Positions 1 through 7,546 of a stretch of DNA of 46,694 nt are shown here, piece after piece. The notes under the pieces were generated by a model. It saw only the letters and a list, made by a program, of their open reading frames with translations. It made no database searches and had not been told where the DNA came from. This stretch comes from JAKOVR01 sp031415655 (GTDB lineage: Bacteria; Actinomycetota; Acidimicrobiia; Acidimicrobiales; Acidimicrobilacustridaceae). Made by a program: the position numbers and the translations under genes. The stretch covers positions 1-46,694 of the forward strand of contig JANOSD010000192.1 in NCBI GenBank assembly GCA_031415655.1. Reading direction: 5' to 3'. Within the stretch, counting starts at the first letter, position 1. Each line of letters begins with the position of its first letter.

Positions 1-46
1 GCAACCAAACCCCTACAAGGGGGACCGTTGCAACATGGTTCCCGGG
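1..46. repeat. Dispersed 48-bp hairpin repeat, copy 1 (left arm cut by window edge)
   Basis: The sequence from base 1 is identical to bases 199-244, the second copy, except that the left arm (accatgttgcaac) lies mostly outside the window. The right arm gttgcaacatggt and the inner cccct-aca-agggg hairpin are present. Similarity with copy 2 continues past the repeat for about 60 bp (cggcgcggyaggcgagcgg and following), so a longer unit was duplicated. No coding role is apparent. Confidence 0.85.
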
Positions 47-108
47 ATCCGACCCGAACGCGGCGCGGCAGGCGAGCGGGACGGGCGGAACGAGCGGGAC
101 GGACAGCC

Positions 109-178
109 GGGACGGACGGCGGACGGGACGGGAGGGCGGGACGGACGGCGGACGGGACGGGAGGGCGGGACGGACGGG
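109..178. repeat. GC-rich tandem repeat, two exact 29-bp units plus a partial third
   Basis: Bases 109-137 and 138-166 are identical 29-bp units made of gggac/ggac submotifs, followed by a partial unit to about 178. The array fills the space between hairpin repeat copies 1 and 2. It is strongly G-rich on the + strand with no C-runs, so it could form unusual single-strand structures, but that is inference. It lies upstream of the WS/DGAT start and shows no coding signature. Confidence 0.8.
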
Positions 179-190
179 CGGGCGGGCGGG

Positions 191-238
191 ACCATGTTGC
201 AACCAAACCCCTACAAGGGGGACCGTTGCAACATGGTT
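191..238. repeat. Dispersed 48-bp hairpin repeat, copy 2 (complete)
   Basis: Perfect 13-bp inverted arms, accatgttgcaac (191-203) and gttgcaacatggt (225-237), enclose a second perfect stem cccct-aca-agggg (208-220). The whole is a nested hairpin that could fold in DNA or RNA. Copies occur at 1 (truncated) and at 19,415 (40 of 48 positions identical by eye). The element sits about 100 bp before the WS/DGAT start. It could be a REP-like or MITE-like element or a terminator; it lacks a T-run. Confidence 0.85.
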
Positions 239-334
239 CCCGGGTATCCCACCCGAAAGCGGCGCGGTAGGCGAGCGGCCGGGCGGAACGAGCGGGCGGA
301 CAGACATTGGGGAAGGGGGCATAGGGTGGGCGAC

Positions 335-1750
335 ATGCAGCGGCTTAGGGGAATGGACGCATCGTTTCTCTCTATGGAGACCCCCACCCACCATATGCAC
401 GTGGTGGGCACGCTCATTCTCGACCCGTCGGGAATGGTCGAGCCGTATGGGGCCGCTCACATCCGCCACCTCATTGAAACTCGGATCCACCTGATGCCGA
501 TCCTGCGACGGCGACTGGTGGAGGTCCCGCTCGGGATCGAACACCCCTTGTGGATGGAAGACCCCGACTTCAACCTCGATCAGCACATCCGCCGGGTCGC
601 CGCACCAAAACCCGGCACTCGAAAGGAGTTGGCCGAGGTGGTCGGCCATGTGGCCAGCGTTCCGCTCGACCGCCATCGGCCGCTCTGGGAGATGACGATG
701 GTCGAGGGGCTCGATGACGGGTGCGTGGCGCTCGTGTCGAAGATGCACCACGCCTGCATCGACGGCATCACCGGCGCCGACATGATGGCCCAATTGCTCG
801 ACCTCGAACCGGTGGCGGCCGATCCCCCTCCGCCCGCCGAACCTTGGGTACCGGACGATCTACCGTCAGACCTCGCCGTCACCCGTGATGCGATTCTGTC
901 GAGGGCGAGCGATCCGTTTCGGACGGTGCGCGCGATGGGTCGGATCGGAAAGAGCATGTTCGACATGGGCCGAGGGATGCTCGGGGTCGGCAACGACGCC
1001 AAGCTGAATCCGGCTTTGCCGTTCACGGGGCCGCGCACGGTGCTCAACGCCCCGATCACCGCCAATCGGGTGGTGGCCTTCGGGCAGGCGTCGCTCGACG
1101 ACCTCAAAGTAGTGAAGAACACGTTCGGCACCACCGTGAACGACGTTGTGCTGGCCGCCTCGGCGTTGTCACTTCGGCGGTATTTGCTGGCCCACGACGA
1201 CCTCCCGGATCGCGCGCTGATCGCCGCTGTGCCAGTTTCGGTGCACGGGCAACTGGGCGGATCAGGCACCAATCAGGTATCGAACATGTTCGTTCGGCTC
1301 CCCATCACGATCGACGACCCCGTCGCCCAACTCCGGGCGATCCACGAAGAAACTCGTGACGCCAAGGCGATGCACAACGCCATGGGTGCCGACCTCATCC
1401 AGGACGTGGCCACCTTGACACCTCCGGGCATCTACAACCTCGCGCTGCGGCTCTACGCCCAGCCGCTGGTGGCCGGGGCGTTGCCTCCCGTGCAGAACGT
1501 CGTGATCTCCAACGTGCCGGGGCCGCCGATCCCCCTGTATATCGCTGGGGCCGAAGTGAAGGGCGTGTATCCCTTCGGCCCGCTTATCGAAGGTTCCGGC
1601 ATCAACATCACGGTGCTGTCGAACATGGGCAACATGGACTTCGGCGTGATCGCTTGCGGCGACGCCGTAAAAGACGTGTGGCAGATCGCCGACGGCTTTG
1701 GCGACGCCGTGCGCGACCTCCGCGCTGCAGCCGACGCCGAGGGCCGGTAG
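335..1750 (+). CDS. WS/DGAT family wax ester synthase / diacylglycerol acyltransferase
   Basis: The 471-residue product matches the bifunctional wax ester synthase/acyl-CoA:diacylglycerol acyltransferase family, which joins acyl-CoA to a fatty alcohol or diacylglycerol to make storage lipid at the membrane. The condensing motif HHxxxDG is present as HHACIDG at residues 138-144. The start MQRLRGMDASFLSMET and the C-terminal NVVISNVPGPP and FGVIACGD segments are typical. I chose ATG 335, which follows a purine-rich stretch (ggggaaggggg, about 310-320); GTG 326 is also possible. Reading upstream would only translate the GC-rich tandem repeat. Length is normal for the family. It is monocistronic, with an L,D-transpeptidase gene 50 bp downstream. 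Lipid-storing habit fits an actinobacterium; the acceptor alcohol cannot be told from sequence. Confidence 0.93.
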   Translation: MQRLRGMDASFLSMETPTHHMHVVGTLILDPSGMVEPYGAAHIRHLIETRIHLMPILRRRLVEVPLGIEHPLWMEDPDFNLDQHIRRVAAPKPGTRKELAEVVGHVASVPLDRHRPLWEMTMVEGLDDGCVALVSKMHHACIDGITGADMMAQLLDLEPVAADPPPPAEPWVPDDLPSDLAVTRDAILSRASDPFRTVRAMGRIGKSMFDMGRGMLGVGNDAKLNPALPFTGPRTVLNAPITANRVVAFGQASLDDLKVVKNTFGTTVNDVVLAASALSLRRYLLAHDDLPDRALIAAVPVSVHGQLGGSGTNQVSNMFVRLPITIDDPVAQLRAIHEETRDAKAMHNAMGADLIQDVATLTPPGIYNLALRLYAQPLVAGALPPVQNVVISNVPGPPIPLYIAGAEVKGVYPFGPLIEGSGINITVLSNMGNMDFGVIACGDAVKDVWQIADGFGDAVRDLRAAADAEGR

Positions 1751-1800
1751 CCTTTCGTGCGTCGACGCATCCGCGTTGACGTCGAGCTGTCGGGGGACTC

Positions 1801-2952
1801 GTGGCTCCGGAACCCGAAACCACAACTGATGTTCCGCCCGTCGACCCAGTCGAGGCCGAGTCTCCGAACGGCGCCTCGATCGGATCGATCGCGCAACTCG
1901 CAGCTGCCGGCGCACGAGCTGCCGGGGAACGAGCGACCGGCGAACTCCCGGTCGATCCCTCACTGGCCGGCGAACCCTCGCCGGAACAACCGGTCGACGG
2001 CCAAGACCCACCGCAACGCCGTTCCCGACGCATCCTCGCTTTGGTGGCGGTTGGCGCCATTCTCGCCGCGATCGTGGGATTGGCGTTCCGAACCCCCGGC
2101 AACACAACGGGGTTCGTTGAAGCCGGCGTGTTGGAGGACCTCGCCTACACCGAGCCGCCGGGCACAACCACCACCACCCCCACCACCGAACCAGAACCGG
2201 AACCGGAACCAGCCCCACTGGAAACCACCGCCACCGTCGCGCCGGAAACCACCACCACTCCCACGACCGCGGTTCCCGGACCGGCCTACCAACGACCCCC
2301 CCGACCCCGCGTGAACCTCGCTGGGCTCACCAGCAAGGTGGCGTATCCAAAGGCAACGGGCACGGTCTGGCTCACGGGTGGGGCGGGCTCCACGGCTGGG
2401 GTGATCTCCTTCCCGAACCCTCGCCAGATCGGCGACAACCCCAACGCCACGGTGCCGCTGGTCTTCCTCGTGAAACAAGACCTCGGCGCCTGGCTTGAGG
2501 TGTACGTGCCCGCTCGGCCCAACATGAGCACCTACTGGATCCAGCGGGCCGACGTCGACATCGTCACCCACAACTACCGGGTCGAGGTGTACCTCCAAGA
2601 GTTCAACATCAAGGTGTACGACGGCACCAACCTGCTCCTCGACGACCGGATCGGCGTGGCCAAGGCCAGTACCCCGACCCCGATCGGCATCTTCTACACG
2701 AGCGAACTTGTGCGTCCCACGAACCCGTCGGGCCCGTATGGACCGTATGCGTTCGGACTCAACGGCTTCTCCGACGTGCTGCTCTCCTTCGGTGGCGGCC
2801 CCGGTCAGCTCGGGATGCACGGTACGAACCAACCCGGGCTCATCGGTCGTGAGGTGAGCAGCGGATGCATCCGGCTGTCCAACGCCAACATCACCTACCT
2901 CGCCGGTTTCCTCCCGCAGGGAACCCCAATCGTGGTCAACGACCGCTTCTGA
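1801..2952 (+). CDS. Membrane-anchored L,D-transpeptidase (YkuD domain)
   Basis: The 383-residue protein starts at GTG 1801. It has an acidic cytoplasmic N-terminus (about 1-72), one transmembrane helix (about 75-95, ILALVAVGAILAAIVGLAF), a Thr/Pro/Glu-rich linker (about 115-165) and a C-terminal YkuD catalytic domain. The active-site pattern HG...SSGCIR is complete: His340 in MHGTN and Cys356 in SSGCIRLSN. The family makes 3-3 cross-links in peptidoglycan using a Cys acyl-enzyme, or attaches proteins to the wall, outside the cell membrane. The linker would carry the catalytic domain across the wall space. A late ATG start would lose the membrane anchor. Whether it is a cross-linker or a wall-protein ligase cannot be told. 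Confidence 0.9.
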   Translation: MAPEPETTTDVPPVDPVEAESPNGASIGSIAQLAAAGARAAGERATGELPVDPSLAGEPSPEQPVDGQDPPQRRSRRILALVAVGAILAAIVGLAFRTPGNTTGFVEAGVLEDLAYTEPPGTTTTTPTTEPEPEPEPAPLETTATVAPETTTTPTTAVPGPAYQRPPRPRVNLAGLTSKVAYPKATGTVWLTGGAGSTAGVISFPNPRQIGDNPNATVPLVFLVKQDLGAWLEVYVPARPNMSTYWIQRADVDIVTHNYRVEVYLQEFNIKVYDGTNLLLDDRIGVAKASTPTPIGIFYTSELVRPTNPSGPYGPYAFGLNGFSDVLLSFGGGPGQLGMHGTNQPGLIGREVSSGCIRLSNANITYLAGFLPQGTPIVVNDRF

Positions 2953-3191
2953 CGACCCGACGTCGGCGCGTCGACCGGTTCCGACGCCATGCTGAACACG
3001 ACTGGACACCGCCGGTTGCGGGACCGCGCCGGAAGGGGACCGACTTCCTCTACGGAGAGGCGTTGCGGTGTGATGCCACACAACATCACGGTGCGCCCGA
3101 AACGCACTTCGACAACGCCATCGGTCACCGCGACCCGCAGCACCACCCTGTGCCATCGGAACACGCGCGGCCGAGGCAGTAGCTTCAGCCC

Positions 3192-3554
3192 GTGCCCACA
3201 GCCTTCACTCTCGAGGTGCACCACCGGATGAAATCGGGGGCGTCACTCTCTTTTCCAGTATCGGTGTTCGAAGAAGCGTTGTGCATGCTGCCGACAGCGG
3301 CGCTCGGCAGGGGTTTCTCCAGGGGGTTCGGGCCTCGCCAGTGGATTGTGAACGCCCAGCCGGCGGAAGGGGACACCCGGACGGATCTCGTGGTCATCGT
3401 CGACGAATGCTTCGATCACCATGCCACGCATGCCAAACCGAACGACCCGAACGACCCGAACGACCAGACCGACGTGTCAGACCAGACCGACCTGTCGACT
3501 GGCGTCGATTCGCTCACCGCGACCGCGCTGGCCGCAGGAATCGGGTGCTCGTGA
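3192..3554 (+). CDS. Possible truncated CbiZ-like adenosylcobinamide amidohydrolase
   Basis: The 120-residue reading frame starts at GTG 3192, and its stop overlaps the cobU start by 4 nt (GTGA), so it looks translationally coupled to the cobalamin operon. Residues about 30-70 (LPTAALGRGF, QWIVNAQ, TDLVVIVDECF) resemble the core of CbiZ, which cuts the aminopropanol amide of adenosylcobinamide to return cobyric acid for salvage; this is my recognition of a pattern, not a search result. CbiZ is normally about twice this long. Here the sequence after residue 80 becomes a low-complexity PND/QTD tract coded by a tandem repeat, so the enzyme is probably truncated and inactive. It could instead be an unrelated small protein. 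No cobalamin riboswitch box was seen in the 240 bp upstream. Confidence 0.45.
   Translation: MPTAFTLEVHHRMKSGASLSFPVSVFEEALCMLPTAALGRGFSRGFGPRQWIVNAQPAEGDTRTDLVVIVDECFDHHATHAKPNDPNDPNDQTDVSDQTDLSTGVDSLTATALAAGIGCS
3438..3464. repeat. 9-bp tandem repeat (3 units) inside the CbiZ-like frame
   Basis: Three exact ccgaacgac units run back to back, followed by two related cagaccgac-type blocks up to about 3,495. In the coding frame they give PND repeats and then QTD/DQTD. The expansion lies exactly where similarity to CbiZ fades, suggesting that repeat growth or a replacement disrupted the gene. Confidence 0.7.
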
Positions 3555-4099
3555 AAAACGCACTTACGCTTGTGATCGGTGGTGCGAGATCAGGAAAGAG
3601 CGCGCTGGCGGAGCGGTTGGTCGAGCGTCATGATGGCCCTCTGCTCTACCTGGCCACGGGTTCAGCGGTAGACGGCGAGGGCCGCGGCGATCCTGATATG
3701 GCCGAACGTATCGCCATCCATCGCGCCCGTCGGGGCAACCGCTACGAGACGATCGAGACTGGCGCCGACCTCGTCGGCGCCCTCGCCGGTGCACCGGGGT
3801 TGGCGGCTCTGGTCGACGGTCTTGGCACGTGGGTCGCTTCGCATTGGAATCCCGAGGCGGAGGACGGCGGGTTCGACGTCGACCCGACACCGCTCGTGGC
3901 GGCGATCAAACTTCACCCGATGCCAATCGTGGTGGTGACCGACGAGGTAGGGATGGGCGTGCACCCGGAGACGGCGATCGGGCGACGGTTTCGCGACGCC
4001 CTCGGCGAGACGAACCAGGCGATGGCCGCCGCCGCCGACCTTGCCCTGCTCGTCGTTGCCGGACGCGCACTCGAGCTTCACCCAGCGGACCGTTGGTGA
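3551..4099 (+). CDS. cobU: Adenosylcobinamide kinase / adenosylcobinamide-phosphate guanylyltransferase
   Basis: The 182-residue product is a standard-length CobU. The P-loop GGARSGKS lies at about residues 10-17, followed by the ATGSA and ERIAIHRARRG segments of the family and the late VTDEVGMGVHPE and RRFRDALGETNQ motifs. CobU phosphorylates adenosylcobinamide and then transfers GMP to form adenosylcobinamide-GDP in nucleotide-loop assembly. I chose GTG 3551 because it overlaps the upstream stop (GTGA); GTG 3545 is two codons longer. Its own stop overlaps the cobS start. Some residues around the expected active-site histidine (AIHRARR) are conserved, so the enzyme looks functional. Confidence 0.93.
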   Translation: MKNALTLVIGGARSGKSALAERLVERHDGPLLYLATGSAVDGEGRGDPDMAERIAIHRARRGNRYETIETGADLVGALAGAPGLAALVDGLGTWVASHWNPEAEDGGFDVDPTPLVAAIKLHPMPIVVVTDEVGMGVHPETAIGRRFRDALGETNQAMAAAADLALLVVAGRALELHPADRW

Positions 4100-4914
4100 C
4101 TGACCAGGTGGAGAACCGACGCCACCGCAGCGGGTTTCGCGGCGCTCTCGGCTTCCTCAGCATCGCCGGTGGCGCGGCTGCGCCGACGCCCCGATCCCTT
4201 CCGTGGTTCGGGGTCGTGGGGGCGGGCATCGGCACCGTCGTGGGCGCCAGCCACTGGGTAGCACTCCAACTCACCACACCCCTCTTGGCCGCCGTCGTGA
4301 CGGTGGGAGTCGACTTGGCAGTCACGGGTTTGCTCCACCTCGACGGGCTCGCCGACTCCGCCGACGGCGTTCTGCCACCGCTGGATCGTGCCCGTCGTCT
4401 CGCCGTGATGAAAGACCCTGCCGTCGGCGCTTTCGGCGTGGCGGTGGTGGTGCTCGTGCTCGCCGCCCGCATTGCCGCCTTCGCTGCAATCGCCCCGGCA
4501 ACAAGCGGGCTCACCAACGCCGTGCCAGGACTGCTCACCACCATCCTTCCGGTGTCGGCGATTTGGGCCGTGTCCCGTGTGATGATGGCGGCCGTCGCCC
4601 GTCACGTCCCCTACGCCCGGGCCACCTCGGGCGGCGGACTGGCATCCGCCTTCACAAACCCGCAAGCCAACGGCACCCTGACTACCCCCGGTAGCACCGA
4701 CCTGTTCCTTGCGCTGTCGGTGGCGGGGGCGACCGCACTGGCGGCGGGTGGTGCCGGGATTCGGGGCGCGGTGGCCATCGTTGGCTGCATCACCGGCGCC
4801 CTCGCCTTCGTCACCTTCGCCCGACATCGGCTCGGCGGGTTCACCGGCGACGTGCTTGGCGCGGCGGGGATCATCGGCGAGACAGCGGCACTCATGCTCC
4901 TCGCGGTCCGATGA
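4096..4914 (+). CDS. cobS: Adenosylcobinamide-GDP ribazoletransferase (cobalamin synthase)
   Basis: The 272-residue polytopic membrane protein joins adenosylcobinamide-GDP with alpha-ribazole (phosphate) to give the complete corrinoid. Signature segments are HLDGLADSADG (about residues 82-92), which contains the acidic metal-binding residues, and RLGGFTGDVLGA near the C-terminus. Several Ala/Val-rich transmembrane helices lie between. I chose GTG 4096, which overlaps the cobU stop by 4 nt; the longer upstream frame merely runs antisense-like through cobU. The ATGA overlap at the 3' end couples it to cbiB. Confidence 0.93.
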   Translation: MTDQVENRRHRSGFRGALGFLSIAGGAAAPTPRSLPWFGVVGAGIGTVVGASHWVALQLTTPLLAAVVTVGVDLAVTGLLHLDGLADSADGVLPPLDRARRLAVMKDPAVGAFGVAVVVLVLAARIAAFAAIAPATSGLTNAVPGLLTTILPVSAIWAVSRVMMAAVARHVPYARATSGGGLASAFTNPQANGTLTTPGSTDLFLALSVAGATALAAGGAGIRGAVAIVGCITGALAFVTFARHRLGGFTGDVLGAAGIIGETAALMLLAVR

Positions 4915-5843
4915 CGCAACCCCCCACGGCGGCGTGGCGACGTCGCTGTCGCGCCGTCGGCGCCGGCCTGGTGGCCGACCTGCTTCTCGGCGAGCCGGCG
5001 ATCGAACCGCATCCGGTGGCCGCGTTCGGAACGGCGATGGGCCAGGTCGAGGATCGGGTCTATGCCGATACACGGGCCGCCGGGGTGGCCTATACCGGCA
5101 TTGGCGTGCTGACGGGCGCTACCGCCGGGAGTTTGGTGCCGATCACGTCGTTGGCCACCTACCTCACGGTGGCCGGAACGATGCTGCGGGCTACCGCCGC
5201 CGCTATTGGTGACCCGCTGGCCCGGAGCGACCTCGATGCGGCCCGTCTCGCCCTTCCTACCCTCGTCGGCCGAGATCCGTCTCTCCTCGACGAGTCCGGC
5301 ATCGCCCGAGCCGTGGTGGAATCCGTCGCCGAAAACACCACCGATGCCATCGTGGCCCCGGCGCTGTGGGCATTGCTCGGAGGTGCGAAGGGTGCCTACG
5401 CCTACCGGGCCATCAACACCATGGACGCCATGGTGGGCCACCACTCGCAACGTTACGAACACTTCGGTTGGGCTTCTGCCCGCCTCGACGATCTCGCCAA
5501 CTTCGCACCCGGTCGGCTGACGGTGGCCCTCGTGGCCGCCGTTCGACCCCACCTCGCAGCGGCAGTGATTCACACCGTTCGGAGGGACGGCCGCTCCCAC
5601 CCGAGCCCAAACAGCGGGATGGCCGAGGCTGCCTTTGCCGCCGCCCTGGGAGTTCAACTCGGGGGTCCCGTTCACTACCCCTACCGCACGGAGGACCGGC
5701 CTCAACTCGGCGACGGTCGCCCGTGCCAAGGCGCCGACATCGATGCTGCATGCCGACTGAGTAGAGACGTCACGATCGCCCTGACCGCCGCGCTCTTCGC
5801 CGCCGGCACCTTGCGCATGCCTCTGCGCCTCCCGCGGCGTTGA
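4911..5843 (+). CDS. cbiB: Adenosylcobinamide-phosphate synthase (CobD/CbiB)
   Basis: The 310-residue membrane protein attaches (R)-1-amino-2-propanol (phosphate) to adenosylcobyric acid. Family hallmarks are ADLLLGEPAIEPHPVAAFG near the N-terminus, VESVAENTTDAIVAP at about residues 140-154, and AINTMDAMVGH at about 165-175. ATG 4911 overlaps the cobS stop. It is the last gene of the overlapping operon; no cobT or cobC is in the window, so only the side-chain and loop-assembly steps are encoded here. The C-terminus is slightly short but includes the LSRDVTIALTAALF helix. It converges on the XPB gene with a 46-bp gap. Confidence 0.92.
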   Translation: MTQPPTAAWRRRCRAVGAGLVADLLLGEPAIEPHPVAAFGTAMGQVEDRVYADTRAAGVAYTGIGVLTGATAGSLVPITSLATYLTVAGTMLRATAAAIGDPLARSDLDAARLALPTLVGRDPSLLDESGIARAVVESVAENTTDAIVAPALWALLGGAKGAYAYRAINTMDAMVGHHSQRYEHFGWASARLDDLANFAPGRLTVALVAAVRPHLAAAVIHTVRRDGRSHPSPNSGMAEAAFAAALGVQLGGPVHYPYRTEDRPQLGDGRPCQGADIDAACRLSRDVTIALTAALFAAGTLRMPLRLPRR

Positions 5844-5889
5844 ACCGTCATCGTGTGCCACCGGCTGAGCGTTGCTTCGGCCGTGATAC

Positions 5890-7545
5890 CTACAAGTCGA
5901 GGCCGTCGACGATCTCGTAGGCATACCCTTGCTCGGCCAAGAACCGCTGGCGGCGCGCCGCGAACTCTTGCTCGATCGTGTCGCGGCTTACCACGGAGTA
6001 GAAGTGTGCTTGGCGCCCGTCGGCCTTGGGACGAAGCACCCGGCCGAGCCGTTGCGCCTCCTCTTGGCGAGAACCAAAGGTGCCCGAGACCTGGATCGCT
6101 ACCGATGCCTCGGGGAGGTCGATAGAGAAGTTGGCCACTTTGGACACCACCAGCACCCGGCGTTTCCCTTCACGGAACTCGCCGAACAACCGTTGCCGCT
6201 CCCGGTTCGGTGTCTTGCCGGTGATTACCGCAGCATCGAGGCGTTCGGCCATGTCATCGAGCTGCGCGAGGTACATGCCGATCACCAGCACCGGCTCGTC
6301 GGGGTGCCGTTCGAGGATGCGCTCGACGACCGCCATCTTCGACTTGGCGGCGGCAGCGAGCTGGTGACGTTGGTCGGGGTCGGCGACGGCGTAGGTCATG
6401 CGCTCGGCGTCGGTGAGGGCCACCCGCACCTCGGTGCACACGGCGGGGGCAATCCAGCCCTGCGCCTCCATATCGCGCCACGGCGCCTCGAACCGCTTGG
6501 GGCCGATGAGGGAGAAGACGTCGGTCTCGCGACCGTCTTCGCGCACGAGCGTGGCGGTGAGGCCGAGTCGGCGCCGACTCTGGATCTCGGCGGTGAGGCG
6601 GAAGATTGGCGCGGGCAGAAGATGGACCTCGTCGTAAATCACGAGCCCCCAGTCCTCGGCATCGAACACGTGGAAGTGGGCGTACTCCCCCTTCGAGCGG
6701 GTGGCAAGAATCTGGTACGTGGCGATGGTCACCGGCTTGATCTCTTTACGTTCGCCGCTGTACTCCCCCACCTCGCTGGCGGTGAGTGACGTGCGCGAGA
6801 TCAGCTCGTCGCGCCACTGTCGGGCCGACACCGTGTTCGACACAAGAATAAGCGTTCGCGCCGACGCCGCCGCCATGGCGCCGGCGCCGACCAACGTCTT
6901 TCCAGCACCGCACGGCAACACCACCACGCCGCTCCCCGACACGAAGAAGGTGTCGATCGCATCACGCTGATAGTCGCGCAGTTCGAAACCGGCGCCATCG
7001 GGCCCGCCACCGAGTTCGTCGAGGAAGATCGGATGACTCGCCCCATCCACGTAGCCCGCTTGGTCGTCGGCCGGCCACCCCACTTTCAGCAACGCCTGTT
7101 TCAATCGACCCCGCTCGGCTGGGCTCACGGCAACGGCATCGGGTCCGAGCCGAGCACCGAGCAACGGCCCCACCTGCTTGGAACGGATCACCTCTTCGAG
7201 CACGGCGGCATCGGTGCTGCGCAAAACAAGCCCATGCTCATCATCGGCATCGAGCACCAGACGGCCATAGCGGTCCATCACATCGACAATGTCGACCAAC
7301 AATCCCTGCGGCACCGGGAATCGGCTGTAGGTGACGAGCACGTCGACCACCGCCTCGGCATCGATGCCTGCCGCCCGAGCATTCCAAAGGGCCAGCGGCG
7401 TGATGCGATACGTGTGGACGTGCTCCGGTGCACGCTCAAGTTCAGCGAACGGCGCGATGGCCAACCGGCAAAGTGATGCATCGGCATGGTCGATCTCGAG
7501 CAGCACGGTTTTGTCGGACTGCACGATCAAAGGGCCGTCGGCCAT
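5890..7545 (-). CDS. XPB-type DNA repair helicase (SF2, 3'-5')
   Basis: The 551-residue protein resembles bacterial XPB helicases such as the mycobacterial one. An N-terminal XPB-specific domain (about 1-170) precedes the RecA-like core: Walker A PCGAGKT at 211-217, DEVH box at 305-308, TAT motif at 330-332, an ATP-dependent second lobe with TGKT..R..L..F and the QRLGRVLRP motif VI near residue 505. XPB unwinds DNA by ATP hydrolysis and acts in repair; the bacterial partner protein is not in this window. ATG 7545 is one base after the stop of the upstream aldolase/dehydrogenase gene (TGA-C-ATG), so the two are probably cotranscribed and coupled although unrelated in role. Confidence 0.93.
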   Translation of the reverse strand: MADGPLIVQSDKTVLLEIDHADASLCRLAIAPFAELERAPEHVHTYRITPLALWNARAAGIDAEAVVDVLVTYSRFPVPQGLLVDIVDVMDRYGRLVLDADDEHGLVLRSTDAAVLEEVIRSKQVGPLLGARLGPDAVAVSPAERGRLKQALLKVGWPADDQAGYVDGASHPIFLDELGGGPDGAGFELRDYQRDAIDTFFVSGSGVVVLPCGAGKTLVGAGAMAAASARTLILVSNTVSARQWRDELISRTSLTASEVGEYSGERKEIKPVTIATYQILATRSKGEYAHFHVFDAEDWGLVIYDEVHLLPAPIFRLTAEIQSRRRLGLTATLVREDGRETDVFSLIGPKRFEAPWRDMEAQGWIAPAVCTEVRVALTDAERMTYAVADPDQRHQLAAAAKSKMAVVERILERHPDEPVLVIGMYLAQLDDMAERLDAAVITGKTPNRERQRLFGEFREGKRRVLVVSKVANFSIDLPEASVAIQVSGTFGSRQEEAQRLGRVLRPKADGRQAHFYSVVSRDTIEQEFAARRQRFLAEQGYAYEIVDGLDL

Positions 7546-7546
7546 G

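Noticed and set aside
1262..3156. Long minus-strand open frames opposite WS/DGAT and the L,D-transpeptidase
   Set aside because: Their translations are Arg/Pro/Gly-rich without motifs, while the plus-strand genes carry clear family motifs; these are GC-driven shadows.
2953..3191. Possible cobalamin riboswitch upstream of the cob operon
   Set aside because: No B12-box-like sequence or matching conserved core could be found by eye, so no call was made.
3281..3550. Upstream extension of cobU by about 90 residues
   Set aside because: The extension is Arg/Pro-rich out-of-frame translation of the CbiZ-like gene; the GTG overlapping that gene's stop gives the normal CobU length.
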